Below, in pieces: positions 44,613 to 54,362 of a stretch of 64,000 bases of DNA. The stretch is from Pseudomonas viridiflava (GTDB lineage Bacteria > Pseudomonadota > Gammaproteobacteria > Pseudomonadales > Pseudomonadaceae): assembly GCF_900602065.1 (NCBI RefSeq), contig NZ_UWFN01000200.1:62001-126000 (forward strand). Direction: 5' to 3'. Each line of letters opens with the position of its first letter. Positions within the stretch are counted from its first letter, which is position 1. The notes below the pieces were generated by a model. It did no database searches. It saw nothing but the letters and a program-made list of their open reading frames with translations, and was not told the DNA's origin. The position numbers were made by a program, and so were the translations under genes.

Positions 44613-46568
44613 TCAAGCTTTACCCGCAGCCTTTACTGTCCGTCGCGGGCGGCCGCCACCAGCGCCAGCCGTTTTCCGTTTGCCAGCCTTGCGTTTGTTT
44701 TTCCAGGGCGGAGAAACTCCGGCGGGGCTTGCGGCGGTGATGACCATCCGCATGCCGATACAACGGCTGACGTGTTTGCTCATCCAGCTGGCCTGTCGGG
44801 TGACAAACTCTTCGAGGCTCATCTCGCCAGCCTGGACCATATCCAGCGCCTGCTCCCAGATAGCCGTGGTGCCTGGATCGGCAATGGCTCGGGGGACGGC
44901 GTCTATCAGACTGAACGCTGCCGGAGTCGCTGCCAGCGCTTTACCGTTCTTGATCAGGTAGCCCCTGTCCAGCAAACCCTGAATGATGCCGGCGCGAGTC
45001 GCTTCGGTGCCGATCCCGGTGGTGTCCTTGAGCTTCTGCTTGAGCAGCGGATCTTCTACCAGTCGTGCGACATTTTTCATCGCCTTGATCAGATCGCCCT
45101 CGGTGTATGGCTTGGGCGGTTGGGTCCAGAGGTCTTTGAGGGTGATGTCGGCGACCGGGTAGTCGCAACCTTCAGCCAGTCTCGGCAGTGCTTGGGGGGC
45201 GGGAGCTTCGCGGCCTTTGGCGGGGGTCAGAGCCTCGGGTAGCGCTCGTTTCCAGCCTTGTTCGACAATCAGCTTGCCCGTCGCGCGAAGTTTTTCACCG
45301 CCACAGTCAAAGTCGGCCTGCGTGCGATCGTATTCATGATTGGGCAGGAACTGTGCAAGGTAGCGGGCTCTTATCAGGGTGAAGACCGCCCGGTATTTAC
45401 CCGTCAGTTGCTCAAGAGATTTGCCCGCGCCCGTGGGGATGATGCCGTGGTGGGCGCTGACCTTGGCATCGTTCCAGGCCTTCGAGCGCCGTGCTGGGTA
45501 CAGGTGCTTGAGCAGTTCGCCCAACGCCGGATCAGCACGGCCCAGTGCGGCAATGATTCTTGTCGCATCGCTGTGTTGACTGACCGGCAGATAACCGCAG
45601 TCGCTTCGCGGGTAGGTGATGACCTTGTGGGTTTCGTAAAGCGACTGGGCGATGTCCAGCGTCTCCTGGGCGCCCAGACCAAGCTTTTTCGAGCAGATTT
45701 CCTGCAGCGTGCCGAGGTCGAACGGCAGCGGTGCAGATTCGCGTACACGCTCGGTTCGAAGTTTGAGCAGCCTGGCCTGACCAGCGTTGCGCATGGCCTC
45801 GACGGCGCGCTGCGCCGTTACCTGATTCAGGCAACGATCCTGGTCGTCACACACATCGGATGCCGCGCGCCATTGTGCGGTGAACGTCTGATCGGCGTGG
45901 CGAAGCTGCACATCGATTGCCCAGAACGGGACAGGGACAAACTCCGCAATGCTGCGGTCCCGATCCACCACCAGGCGCAGCGTCGGGGTTTGTACACGCC
46001 CTACGGGCAGGACGCCTTGATAACCCGATTGCCGGCCGAGGAGGGTGAACAGGCGACTCATGTTCATGCCTATCAGCCAGTCTGCCCGCGAACGTCCCAA
46101 TGCCGAATGGTAGAGGCTGAAGGTCTCGGCATCGGGCTTGAGGGCATTCAAGGCCTTGCGGATCGACGCATCGTCCAGGGCGGAGAGCCACAGGCGCTGA
46201 ATCGGCCCGCGATATCGACAATGGTCCACCAGTTCCCGGGCGATCATTTCCCCTTCGCGGTCGGCGTCGGTGGCGATGACCAGCTCGGATGCTTCGCCCA
46301 GAAGTCGCTTCACCGCCTTGAACTGGCTTGCGGTACGCGGTTTGACCAGCATTTTCCATTTTTCCGGGACGATGGGCAGGTCATCCAGTACCCAGCGTTT
46401 GTAGCGGGCGTCGTAGCTATCAGGGGGGGCAGTCTCAAGCAAATGGCCAATGCACCAGGTCACTGTCGCGTCGGGACCGACCCAGCAGCCATCGCCACGG
46501 CGCTTTGCGCCCAATACGGCGGCGATATCTTTGGCCTGGGAGGGTTTTTCGCAGAGAAACAGCCGCAT
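44613..46568 (-). CDS. topB: DNA topoisomerase III
   Basis: 651 residues from MRLFLCEKPSQ (46568; an in-frame ATG lies 9 bp upstream), similar to the 653 of E. coli TopB. Toprim domain with Glu7 and TDADREGE (100-107); active-site Tyr319 in ITYPRSD; the ALGRSRADWLIGMNMSR segment follows. The last 30 residues are very basic and probably hold DNA. The enzyme decatenates DNA and resolves recombination or replication intermediates. A LexA box 72-87 bp upstream suggests SOS induction. Confidence 0.95.
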   Translation of the reverse strand: MRLFLCEKPSQAKDIAAVLGAKRRGDGCWVGPDATVTWCIGHLLETAPPDSYDARYKRWVLDDLPIVPEKWKMLVKPRTASQFKAVKRLLGEASELVIATDADREGEMIARELVDHCRYRGPIQRLWLSALDDASIRKALNALKPDAETFSLYHSALGRSRADWLIGMNMSRLFTLLGRQSGYQGVLPVGRVQTPTLRLVVDRDRSIAEFVPVPFWAIDVQLRHADQTFTAQWRAASDVCDDQDRCLNQVTAQRAVEAMRNAGQARLLKLRTERVRESAPLPFDLGTLQEICSKKLGLGAQETLDIAQSLYETHKVITYPRSDCGYLPVSQHSDATRIIAALGRADPALGELLKHLYPARRSKAWNDAKVSAHHGIIPTGAGKSLEQLTGKYRAVFTLIRARYLAQFLPNHEYDRTQADFDCGGEKLRATGKLIVEQGWKRALPEALTPAKGREAPAPQALPRLAEGCDYPVADITLKDLWTQPPKPYTEGDLIKAMKNVARLVEDPLLKQKLKDTTGIGTEATRAGIIQGLLDRGYLIKNGKALAATPAAFSLIDAVPRAIADPGTTAIWEQALDMVQAGEMSLEEFVTRQASWMSKHVSRCIGMRMVITAASPAGVSPPWKNKRKAGKRKTAGAGGGRPRRTVKAAGKA

Positions 46569-46976
46569 GAGTACCATCGATTTTTACGGTTTTGATGGGG
46601 CACAGCATGAGCAGTGATGATGTTTTCGGCAAGTTTTATCTGTATGGATATACAGATAAAGTTTGTGGGAAGGTGGCTGTGCCCCTCATTGAAGCGATGG
46701 CGTGGGACCAGCAGGGCGGCATTCGGCTTCAACCGGGTAGAGGCCCGTACAGTCACCACATTTTTATCGTCAGGAATGCAGCCTTCCTGGCTAAAGCCGG
46801 TCCCACGACGGTGAGCCTTGAGCAGAGCCTGTGGGCTGCCTGCCCGTGAAGGCCAGAGGCGGCCGGTTCGGCACCTCTTAGAGGATCCGTGTAATCCCGC
46901 AAACCTTGCACCCACCGCTCTGGCACCGCTATTTTGTCCCTGTGCTTTGTGAAGAAAACACTCTTAAGGACGTTTG
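46569..46976. other. 408-bp topB/SMR intergenic region
   Basis: Holds a LexA box (46640-46655) on the topB side and a degenerate palindromic repeat with GTGGGACC ends (46696-46808). An ORF at 46592-46849 has no ribosome-binding site and contains the LexA box, so it is not called. Confidence 0.65.
46640..46655 (-). promoter_or_regulatory. LexA (SOS) box upstream of topB
   Basis: CTGTATGGATATACAG matches CTGT-N8-ACAG with an almost ideal AT-rich centre, and the dyad extends outward to nine-base perfect arms (46637-46645 and 46650-46658). It is 72-87 bp upstream of the topB start and over 320 bp from the SMR gene. Confidence 0.75.
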
Positions 46977-47300
46977 ATGAGCTGGATGTTTCTGTTGTTC
47001 GCCGGTGCCTGCGAGATCATTTATGCGGCGGTCATGCCTCGCACCGACGGCTTTACCCGGCTCTTGCCCAGCCTTTTTTGCGGTTTCTTTATCTGTTTGA
47101 GCATGTACCTGCTCTCCCTGGCCACGCGCACGATACCGGTGGGCACAGCCTATGCTGTCTGGGTAGGGATTGGTGCCCTGGGTACGGCAATTTACGGAAT
47201 GCTGGTGCTGGGCGAAGATCGCAGTGTGTTGCGGATTCTGTGTTTTTTGCTGATTCTGGCCGGTATCGTCGGTTTGAAGCTGGTGTCTGCACCCCGCTGA
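46977..47300 (+). CDS. SMR family transporter (Gdx/SugE-like)
   Basis: 107 residues with four membrane helices. The essential membrane Glu is Glu13 (FAGACEIIYA), and the TIPVGTAYAVWVGIGALGTAIYGM loop is of the Gdx/SugE type rather than EmrE. The residue three after the Glu is Tyr, where Gdx proteins usually have Trp. Members of this branch export guanidinium or quaternary ammonium ions in exchange for protons. The ATG at 46977 follows AAGGACGTTTG. A single gene, so it would act as a homodimer. Confidence 0.9.
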   Translation: MSWMFLLFAGACEIIYAAVMPRTDGFTRLLPSLFCGFFICLSMYLLSLATRTIPVGTAYAVWVGIGALGTAIYGMLVLGEDRSVLRILCFLLILAGIVGLKLVSAPR

Positions 47301-47405
47301 ATACAAGCGCTCGGTGACCATTGAGCTATACCGGTTAGAACAAAACATCTAAAACAGCGTCGAAAGCCCGAAGAGTGTCCCTGTCTCGGTTTGAAGGAGC
47401 CATTT

Positions 47406-47939
47406 ATGTTTATCCGGTCGTTGACCATCGCTACGTTGCTTGTCTCTGCAGGCCCTCTGCTTGCAGCTGACAGTGACAGCCCTCTGAACCAGGATCGTGG
47501 CAAGGCCCGGCCACTGATCGTGATTGCACCCAGCAGCGTGGATCCAACGCTGGTCAGCCTGCAAAACGCCCTCAAGGAGCCGGCTAATCAGAAAGCCTTC
47601 ACTGAACGTGACATGGTCCTCTACACCGTGATCAACACCATGGGCAAGCGCAACGGCAAAGACCTCGATGCGCAATCAACCATGGCGCTTATCCGTGAGC
47701 TGAAGCTGGGCGCCAGTACCGGCACCAAGGTCATTCTGGTCGGCAAGGACGGCGAGAAAAAGCTTGATCAGTTGGGCCCCATTGGCGTGAAAGACCTGTT
47801 CACGACTGTTGATCAGTTACCCACGGAAGAAAAGGCTGCCAGCGCCCCGGCTGTGGCTGCTCCGGTGCCCGAAGCCAAACCCGGTGCGGAAAAAACCGGC
47901 AAGCCCGCAAAAGGTGCCCCTAAAACGCTTGACGATTGA
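47406..47939 (+). CDS. exported DUF4174-like protein
   Basis: 177 residues from the ATG at 47406 (AAGGAG upstream). MFIRSLTIATLLVSAGPLLAAD is a signal peptide. The mature part has a thioredoxin-like layout of DUF4174 (RPLIVIAPSSVDPTLVSLQNAL, then VILVGKDGEKKLDQLGP near 120), without a CxxC motif, so it is not a thiol oxidoreductase. The last 40 residues are an Ala/Pro/Lys-rich disordered tail. Probably periplasmic. Function unknown. Confidence 0.8.
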   Translation: MFIRSLTIATLLVSAGPLLAADSDSPLNQDRGKARPLIVIAPSSVDPTLVSLQNALKEPANQKAFTERDMVLYTVINTMGKRNGKDLDAQSTMALIRELKLGASTGTKVILVGKDGEKKLDQLGPIGVKDLFTTVDQLPTEEKAASAPAVAAPVPEAKPGAEKTGKPAKGAPKTLDD

Positions 47940-48134
47940 CTGGCAGTTGTCGGGGTTGACGATCGTCGGCCTCGACACAGGTAACGCCACTACCGACTTG
48001 TCACCCGGTCTCCAGAACCGACCAGACTTCGCTCAAAACGTTAATATGCACACCGCCAGAGGCCTGGGACTGAAGCAGGCCCGGCCCGGACGTTTGTTTT
48101 AAAGTATAGAACTCGATTTGAGCGATTTCAGACC

Positions 48135-49085
48135 ATGAAGACCGTTGCAATTATTTTGTTTCCTGATTTTCTTCTGCTCGACATGGCCGGGCCGATGGAA
48201 GTCTTTTCAATCGCCAATCGTTATCTTGATCCTTCCAGGCACTACCAACTGACGACCGTCGGTACTCAGTCTTCGCCCATTCGTGCGTCAAATGGCGTGA
48301 CCGTCACCCCGGATACGTGTGTTGAGCACGCCCCGACTTCCTTTGATGTATTACTGGTGCCGGGAGGACCGGGGTCTTATAACGACAGTCATCCGCCACT
48401 CGTGGCGTGGCTGCAGCGGGCTGCGCAGGAATCGGTCCTCTACGGTTCGATTTGCACGGGCGCGTTTCTGCTGGGGCGGGCCGGTTTGCTCGATGGCCAT
48501 ACGGTGACCACTCACTGGCATTACACCGAGCGCTTGATCAAGGGCTTTCCCGCAGCCCATGTGACCACCGATCAGATCTATATCAAGGACCGCCGTCTGG
48601 TGACCTCGGGTGGTGTCACGGCCGGGATCGACCTGGCGTTGGCGCTGGTCGCCGAGGATCATGGCAAGAAAGTCGCGCTGGATGTCGCCAAGGTGTTGCT
48701 GGTTGTCATGAAGCGGCAGGGCGGACAAGCGCAGTTCAGTCCGCTGGTGGCTTCAGTCGCTACCCAGGAAACACCCATCACCCGGGTGCAGAACTACCTT
48801 GTGGAGCATCTTGAAGAGAGCTTCTGCATCGAACGCATGGCGTCGATGGCTGCAATGAGCCCTCGGCATTTCGCCAGGGTCTTCAGTCGCGAAGTCAACA
48901 TGACGCCGATGGAGTTCATCCAGAATGCCCGGCTCGACAGGGCCCGCAACCTGCTGGAAACCACGGCGCTGCCGCTCAAGACCATTGCCCATCGCAGTGG
49001 GTTTGGCAGCGTGCGGTACATGCGCTCGCTGTTCAGCGACCGACTCGGCCTGACACCGAGCCAGTATCGGCAGCAGTTTGGTTGA
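48135..49085 (+). CDS. GlxA family regulator (DJ-1/PfpI domain plus AraC HTH)
   Basis: 316 residues. N-terminal DJ-1/PfpI-like domain (1-185) with the nucleophile-elbow Cys107 (YGSICTGAF) and DVLLVPGGPG; C-terminal AraC-type DNA-binding domain (about 215-316), with MAAMSPRHFARVFSREVNMTP as the second helix-turn-helix region. Members sense small molecules such as arginine, glycine betaine or dihydroxyacids through the DJ-1 fold. No target operon is adjacent on the same strand, so its regulon is unknown. Confidence 0.93.
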   Translation: MKTVAIILFPDFLLLDMAGPMEVFSIANRYLDPSRHYQLTTVGTQSSPIRASNGVTVTPDTCVEHAPTSFDVLLVPGGPGSYNDSHPPLVAWLQRAAQESVLYGSICTGAFLLGRAGLLDGHTVTTHWHYTERLIKGFPAAHVTTDQIYIKDRRLVTSGGVTAGIDLALALVAEDHGKKVALDVAKVLLVVMKRQGGQAQFSPLVASVATQETPITRVQNYLVEHLEESFCIERMASMAAMSPRHFARVFSREVNMTPMEFIQNARLDRARNLLETTALPLKTIAHRSGFGSVRYMRSLFSDRLGLTPSQYRQQFG

Positions 49086-49325
49086 GCCTCGCGAACACGT
49101 TCGCTCCTACCCTTAGTGCGGTGTGAGCGCCTGGATGTGGGAACAGAGCTTGCTCGCGATAAGAGCACTGCGGTTTAAAGTAGTAACCCGCTATCTTTTT
49201 ATTGTCCGAGTGCGGCTATGTCCTGATTGCGCACCTTGATGACCGTTGCGCTCCCCTTGCGAGGGTTGTTTGAAAGTCGACGCCTGCGAAGATACCTCAA
49301 GGAATTTTTTGCAAGGCTCGCCCTC

Positions 49326-49871
49326 ATGGACAACCCCCCGTACGACGTTAATAACGATGCTGATCCGGCGGCATTCACCGGGTTGGGCGTCAGTCCTGAT
49401 CTGCCGGTAACCGGTGGCCTGTCTCCCGGCCGCCTGGCATTGGTCAAGCAACTCATCAGCGCCGACCTGAGCAAGAAAGTTTCCGTGCCTTTTCTCGCGG
49501 CGTCCTGCGAGTTGACCCGTAGCCATTTCTCGCGCTCATTCAAGCGCAGTACGGGTATGTCTCCTCAGGACTGGATTCGCAATCAGCGCATCCAGCAAGC
49601 CAAGGAACTGATCAAGCACTCGGCGATGACCCTTACGCAAATCAGCGCCGAGTGCGGGTTTTGCGATCAGGCGCATTTTTCCCATATGTTCAGCAAAACC
49701 GAAGGGACTAACCCTGCTCTATGGCGGGGCATCGAACGCCAATCACAAGCAGCCAGCCAGCGTCACAGTTCGCGAAGTGCTCGCCACATATGGACTTTGG
49801 AAATGAACCCGGTCCCGGTCGCGACGGCCAGCGGTTCCAGGCCAAAGGATTCAAATCCGTTGTGCTCGTAA
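49326..49871 (+). CDS. AraC family transcriptional regulator (short form)
   Basis: 181 residues from the ATG at 49326 (AAGG nine bases upstream; earlier in-frame starts would add a basic N-terminus). A short N-terminal part is followed by two helix-turn-helix units (about 40-140): VPFLAASCELTRSHFSRSFK and TQISAECGFCDQAHFSHMFSK. There is no obvious ligand domain. Its 3' end overlaps the convergent GNAT gene by 109 bp, so the last 36 codons may be an extension past a lost stop. Confidence 0.8.
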   Translation: MDNPPYDVNNDADPAAFTGLGVSPDLPVTGGLSPGRLALVKQLISADLSKKVSVPFLAASCELTRSHFSRSFKRSTGMSPQDWIRNQRIQQAKELIKHSAMTLTQISAECGFCDQAHFSHMFSKTEGTNPALWRGIERQSQAASQRHSSRSARHIWTLEMNPVPVATASGSRPKDSNPLCS

Positions 49872-50299
49872 AGCCTGCGGGCTGATGGGTTGTCTTCACT
49901 GACAGTCAGTTGTACCAGCAAAGCGTCAGGCCGGTTACGTGCGTAATCCAGCGCTGCTTTGAGCAGCGTCTGGCCGTAACCTTTGCCCTGTTGTTCAGCG
50001 ACGACATACATGCCGAACAACAACACTTTGTGCCGGGCCCGTTGCCGACTGCTGAAGGTCAAGCCCACAGCGCCCAGTACGGTTTCACCGTCGAGGATGC
50101 CGAACACCACTTGGCCCGCATCCTCCGCCTCATCAAGCCTGTGCTCCCACCACGACAAGGGCAGGGCGGCGCGCTCTTCAGGCGATGAGGTGAACGCCTC
50201 GGGGTGGCGTGTATACGCCTCAAGCATCAATTCCCGATACGCAGCCGCATGCCGGGCTCGCAAACGTTCAACGGTGTGCGTAGTTGACGTCTGCATCAC
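49763..50299 (-). CDS. GNAT family N-acetyltransferase
   Basis: 178 residues. Typical GNAT layout: VERLRARHAAAYRELMLEAY at the N-terminus, strand VLGAVGLTF, acetyl-CoA loop VVAEQQGKGYGQTLL (motif A), and the C-terminal NPSARRLYEHNGFESFG. Acetylates an unknown small molecule or protein amine. The start overlaps the stop of the RidA-family gene by 4 bp, so the two are translated together. Confidence 0.92.
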   Translation of the reverse strand: MMQTSTTHTVERLRARHAAAYRELMLEAYTRHPEAFTSSPEERAALPLSWWEHRLDEAEDAGQVVFGILDGETVLGAVGLTFSSRQRARHKVLLFGMYVVAEQQGKGYGQTLLKAALDYARNRPDALLVQLTVSEDNPSARRLYEHNGFESFGLEPLAVATGTGFISKVHMWRALREL

Positions 50300-50763
50300 A
50301 CCACCGCAATCAGGTCAAGCTCGACCGTCGCGTTTTTCGGTAACTGATAAACGCCGATCGAGCTGCGAGTGTGCGCGCCTGCTTCGCCGAGTACGAAGAA
50401 CAACACTTCAGATGCGCCATCCGCCACTTCGCTCTGCTGGGTGAAATCCTGCGCACATTGCACGTACAGGTTCATGCGCAGCAGGCGTTTGATCCCCTCC
50501 AGCGAACCGGCGCTGCGTTGCAGTAACGCCAGCGCGCGCATGGCGCAAATTTTCGCGGCCAGTTGTGCCTGGGCGAGGCTGGTATCGGCCCCGGCACGCC
50601 CCGTTACTATCACGGTGTCGCCAACCCGGGGGATCTGGCCGCTGACATAAATCTCATCGTTGTGACGAACCACAGGCACATAATTGCCACCGATTTTGAT
50701 TTCGCCGTCGAAGCTGTAGCCCAGTTGCTCGGCGATCAGGTTGAAGCGCTGGTCTGCTGACAT
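50296..50763 (-). CDS. RidA/YjgF/YER057c-family protein
   Basis: 155 residues from MSADQRFNLI (50763; other in-frame starts at 50775 and 50781). It is the longer RidA subfamily, about 150 residues: NYVPVVRHNDEIYVSGQIPR near 30-50 and the C-terminal RSSIGVYQLPKNATVELDLIAVV. The Arg of canonical RidA (Arg105 in R-x-x-x-x-V) is present as RSSIGV. Canonical members hydrolyse 2-aminoacrylate-type imines; this subfamily often lacks that activity. Paired with the GNAT gene. Confidence 0.9.
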   Translation of the reverse strand: MSADQRFNLIAEQLGYSFDGEIKIGGNYVPVVRHNDEIYVSGQIPRVGDTVIVTGRAGADTSLAQAQLAAKICAMRALALLQRSAGSLEGIKRLLRMNLYVQCAQDFTQQSEVADGASEVLFFVLGEAGAHTRSSIGVYQLPKNATVELDLIAVV

Positions 50764-50944
50764 GTCAGGTCTCATGGCCAAAGTGAGGGGTGTGCGTTGG
50801 GTGACTATATCGCCTCAAGTGCCAAGGCTTGGCAAGCGATCGAAAGCGTAATCTTTGGTCGTAGTCCTCGACCTGCAGATGAGTCGCCCCAGATGAGCCA
50901 ATGCCAAGTAGAATCACGCTCTTGAAGGTTTTTGAGGTTTGACG

Positions 50945-53311
50945 GTGGTGGAGGTGCAACAGGGCTTTATCCTGAGTCGACACTGGCGCGATACGCCAGA
51001 AGGCACGCAAGTGGACTTCTGGCTGGCGACAGATGAGGGTCCCCGTCACATTCGCTTGCCGGTGCAACCCTCCGTGGCGTTCATTCCTGCCGAGCAGCGC
51101 GCCCGTGCCGAAGCGGTGCTGCGCAATGAAACCGGAGTCGAACTGCGTGAATTGAGCCTGTGCGACTTCCGCCATCGTCCGGTGCTCGGCGTTTACTGTC
51201 AGCAGCATCGGCAATTGATGAACCTGGAAAAGGCCCTGCGCAAAGGTGGCGTGGACGTCTACGAGGCCGATATCAGGCCGCCTGAACGTTATCTGATGGA
51301 GCGCTTCATCACAGCGCCCGTGCAGTTCAGCGGCATCGCGGACAGCAACGGCACGCTTTGCGAGGCACAGATCAGGCCAGCAGAGCATTACCGGCCACAG
51401 CTGCGGCTGGTTTCACTGGATATCGAAACCACGGAAAAAGGTGAGCTGTATTCCATCGCGCTTGAAGGCTGCGGTCAGCGCCAGGTGTACATGCTGGGCC
51501 CGGCCAACGGCGATGACCGCGAAGTCGATTTCGACCTTGAGTACTGTGACACCCGCAAGCAGTTGCTGGAGCGTCTGAATCATTGGCTGGCGCGTCATGA
51601 TCCGGATGCGATCATCGGCTGGAACGTCGTGCAGTTCGATCTGCGGGTTTTGCACGAGCATGCCCAGCGCCTGCAAGTGCCTTTGCTTTTGGGCCGTGGT
51701 GGGGAGGCGATGGGCTGGCGCGAGCATGGAGCGCGTAATAATCACTTTTTTGCCGACGCCAGCGGGCGTCTGATCATCGACGGCATCGAAGCGTTACGCT
51801 CGGCAACCTGGAGCTTTCCGTCGTTCAGCCTGGAAAACGTTGCGCAGACCTTGCTGGGCGAAGGCAAGGCGATCGATACGCCCTACCAGCGTATGGATGA
51901 AATCAACCGCATGTTCGCCGAGGACAAGCCCGCACTGGCACGCTACAACCTCAAGGATTGCGAACTGGTGACGCGGATCTTCGCCAAGACCGAGCTGCTG
52001 ACGTTTCTGCTGGAACGCGCCACCGTCACCGGTTTGCCAGCCGACCGCAGTGGTGGCTCGGTTGCTGCGTTCTGTCATTTGTACATTCCGCTGATGCATC
52101 GCCAGGGGTTCGTAGCACCCAATCTGGGCGAGCGCATGCCCGAGGCCAGCCCCGGTGGCTTTGTCATGGATTCGCAGCCAGGCCTTTATGAGTCAGTGCT
52201 GGTGCTGGATTACAAGAGCCTGTATCCGTCGATCATTCGTACTTTTCTGATCGACCCGGTAGGTTTGGTTGAGGGCATCCGTAACCCTTCGGATGAGCAT
52301 TCGGTGCCAGGCTTTCGGGGTGGGCGCTTTTCCCGTACCCGGCACTGTCTGCCCGCGATTGTGGAGCGGGTCTGGCAAGGTCGTGAGACCGCAAAGCGGG
52401 AGAACAACCAGCCGCTTTCCCAAGCGTTGAAGATCATTATGAATGCCTTCTACGGCGTGCTTGGCTCAAGTGGTTGTCGTTTTTTCGATACGCGACTGGC
52501 ATCGTCGATTACCTTGCGCGGCCACGAGATCATGCGCCGCACCCGGCAGTTGATTGAAGCTCAGGGCTACACGGTGATCTACGGCGATACCGACTCGACT
52601 TTCGTCTGGCTCAAGAGCCTGCATGGCGAGGAAGAGGCAACCCGGATCGGTCGCTCACTGGTGCAGCAGGTCAACCACTGGTGGCGTGAGCATCTGCAGC
52701 AGGAATACGGATTGACCAGTGCGCTGGAACTGCAGTTTGAAACTCATTTTCGACGCTTCCTGATGCCCACGATTCGCGGCGCGGAGGAGGGCAGCAAGAA
52801 GCGCTACGCCGGGTTGGTCAGGCGCGCGGATGGTTCAGAGGAAATGATCTATAAAGGTCTGGAGACCGTGCGTACCGACTGGTCGCCACTCGCTCGGGAG
52901 TTCCAGCAGGCGCTGTATTCGCGGATTTTTCATCGCCAGCCCTATCAGGATTACGTGCGTGAGTATGTGCGTCGTACCCTGGCCGGAGAACTTGATGACT
53001 TGCTGATTTATCGCAAGCGGCTGCGGCGTCGACTGGATGACTACGAGCGTAATGTGCCGCCCCATGTTCGGGCCGCCCGGCTGGCGGACGAGCACAACGC
53101 CAATCTGGGGCGTCCGCGGCAGTATCAGAACGGTGGCTGGATCAGCTACGTGATCACGGTCGCAGGGCCGGAGCCCCTCGAAACAAGGCATGCGCCGATT
53201 GACTACGATCACTACGTCAGTCGGCAATTACAGCCGATTGCCGAGGCAATCCTGCCGTTTGTGGATGACGATTTCAGTACCTTGATTGGGGGGCAGTTGG
53301 GGTTGTTTTAG
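50945..53311 (+). CDS. polB: DNA polymerase II
   Basis: 788 residues from a GTG (50945) with GAGG seven bases upstream; a TTG at 50939 is an alternative. Colinear with E. coli PolB (783). The 3'-5' exonuclease sites are [21 protein letters not shown] and YNLKDCELV. Polymerase motifs are [25 protein letters not shown] and [16 protein letters not shown] is the primer-grip segment. It is a B-family enzyme for repair and damage bypass. No CTGT-N8-ACAG LexA box is visible in the 160 bp upstream, although polB is SOS-induced in E. coli. Confidence 0.97.
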   Translation: MVEVQQGFILSRHWRDTPEGTQVDFWLATDEGPRHIRLPVQPSVAFIPAEQRARAEAVLRNETGVELRELSLCDFRHRPVLGVYCQQHRQLMNLEKALRKGGVDVYEADIRPPERYLMERFITAPVQFSGIADSNGTLCEAQIRPAEHYRPQLRLVSLDIETTEKGELYSIALEGCGQRQVYMLGPANGDDREVDFDLEYCDTRKQLLERLNHWLARHDPDAIIGWNVVQFDLRVLHEHAQRLQVPLLLGRGGEAMGWREHGARNNHFFADASGRLIIDGIEALRSATWSFPSFSLENVAQTLLGEGKAIDTPYQRMDEINRMFAEDKPALARYNLKDCELVTRIFAKTELLTFLLERATVTGLPADRSGGSVAAFCHLYIPLMHRQGFVAPNLGERMPEASPGGFVMDSQPGLYESVLVLDYKSLYPSIIRTFLIDPVGLVEGIRNPSDEHSVPGFRGGRFSRTRHCLPAIVERVWQGRETAKRENNQPLSQALKIIMNAFYGVLGSSGCRFFDTRLASSITLRGHEIMRRTRQLIEAQGYTVIYGDTDSTFVWLKSLHGEEEATRIGRSLVQQVNHWWREHLQQEYGLTSALELQFETHFRRFLMPTIRGAEEGSKKRYAGLVRRADGSEEMIYKGLETVRTDWSPLAREFQQALYSRIFHRQPYQDYVREYVRRTLAGELDDLLIYRKRLRRRLDDYERNVPPHVRAARLADEHNANLGRPRQYQNGGWISYVITVAGPEPLETRHAPIDYDHYVSRQLQPIAEAILPFVDDDFSTLIGGQLGLF

Positions 53312-53437
53312 GCTATCACCCCATCTGGCCGGTGGAATGCGATCTCTTGTGGAAGCACAGACACCGCGTCTGTCCGGCCAGTCCTGAAAGATCAAGCCTG
53401 CAGGCGAACATCGCATCTCCACGGGTGATTGCATGCA

Positions 53438-54292
53438 TCAAGTATCTCTGCGTTCGATCAACCGCTCGACCAACTCCGGCAACAACACCTCACACGACAT
53501 CTCAATCTTCAGGTCCAGCAGCTCATCTGCCCGGGTCTTGCCGATGTTGATGGCAATTAGCGGCTTGCCTTGCTCGTTGATTGTTTTGCACAAACGGAAC
53601 GCCGAGTAGGCCATCAGCGAGGAGCCTACCACCAGCAAACCGTCAGCCTCGGTCACGGTGGCAAGCGCTTTGGCGGCAGTCTGGGGCGCGACGTTTTCAC
53701 CGAAAAACACCACGTCTGGCTTGAGGCGCTGGCCGTCGCAATAAGGACAATGAGGCACCTGAAAGCGGGATTCGAACGCCGGGTCGAGCAGGGTGTCGCC
53801 ATCCGGTGCCTGAACCGCGTCAACGCCTGCGAGATAAGGATTTTGCAGTTCCATCAATTGCTGAATGGCTGCCCGGTCTGAGCGTTCGCCGCAGTCCAGG
53901 CACAGCACGCGGTGCAGGCTGCCATGTAGCTCGATAACGTCACTGCTGCCAGCCTGATCATGGAGAGTGTCAACGTTTTGCGTGATCAACCCGCTGAGGT
54001 GCTGACGGGACTGCAATGTTGCCAGAGCCCGATGTGCCGCATTGGGCTCTGCGATCCGCACCCGCGGCCAGCCCAGCATGGCCCTGGCCCAATAGCGTCG
54101 ACGAGCCTCGGGGGAACCCAGAAACTCCTGGAACATCATCGGCGCTTTGCCGCGCCTTACGCCATCAGTGTCCCGGTAGTCGGGAATGCCTGAGGGGGTA
54201 CTGATGCCTGCCCCGGTCAGGACCACGAAACGCTTGTGCGACATCATCGCAAGAAGCGCTTCGACCGGGGCTACTGATGGGCTGTCCAGCAT
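53438..54292 (-). CDS. Sir2 family NAD-dependent protein deacylase
   Basis: 284 residues from the ATG at 54292. NAD site LTGAGISTPSGIPDYRD (25-41), TQNVDTLHDQAG (104-115), catalytic His123 (ELHG), and a zinc site with Cys131, Cys134, Cys182 and Cys185 (CLDC, CPYC). The family also includes ADP-ribosyltransferases; the class II-like loop makes a deacylase the first choice. It is convergent with polB, with a 126-bp gap, and upstream of the LysE gene, on the same strand but 70 bp apart. Confidence 0.93.
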   Translation of the reverse strand: MLDSPSVAPVEALLAMMSHKRFVVLTGAGISTPSGIPDYRDTDGVRRGKAPMMFQEFLGSPEARRRYWARAMLGWPRVRIAEPNAAHRALATLQSRQHLSGLITQNVDTLHDQAGSSDVIELHGSLHRVLCLDCGERSDRAAIQQLMELQNPYLAGVDAVQAPDGDTLLDPAFESRFQVPHCPYCDGQRLKPDVVFFGENVAPQTAAKALATVTEADGLLVVGSSLMAYSAFRLCKTINEQGKPLIAINIGKTRADELLDLKIEMSCEVLLPELVERLIERRDT

Positions 54293-54362
54293 GATGCGGT
54301 CTCCGCGTGGCATGAGTGGTATATGACCCGGCCCGTGCGAATGGGTGCCCTTCGAGTAATTC

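Noticed and set aside
45258..46595. 445-residue open frame opposite topB
   Set aside because: It overlaps almost the full topB gene, and topB has all catalytic motifs. The antisense frame has no start signal.
46592..46849. 85-residue ORF on the plus strand containing the LexA box
   Set aside because: No ribosome-binding site, no similarity, and a regulatory site plus a repeat lie inside it.
50782..50944. LexA box expected upstream of polB
   Set aside because: I searched by eye for CTGT-N8-ACAG and found none, so SOS control of polB is not claimed here.
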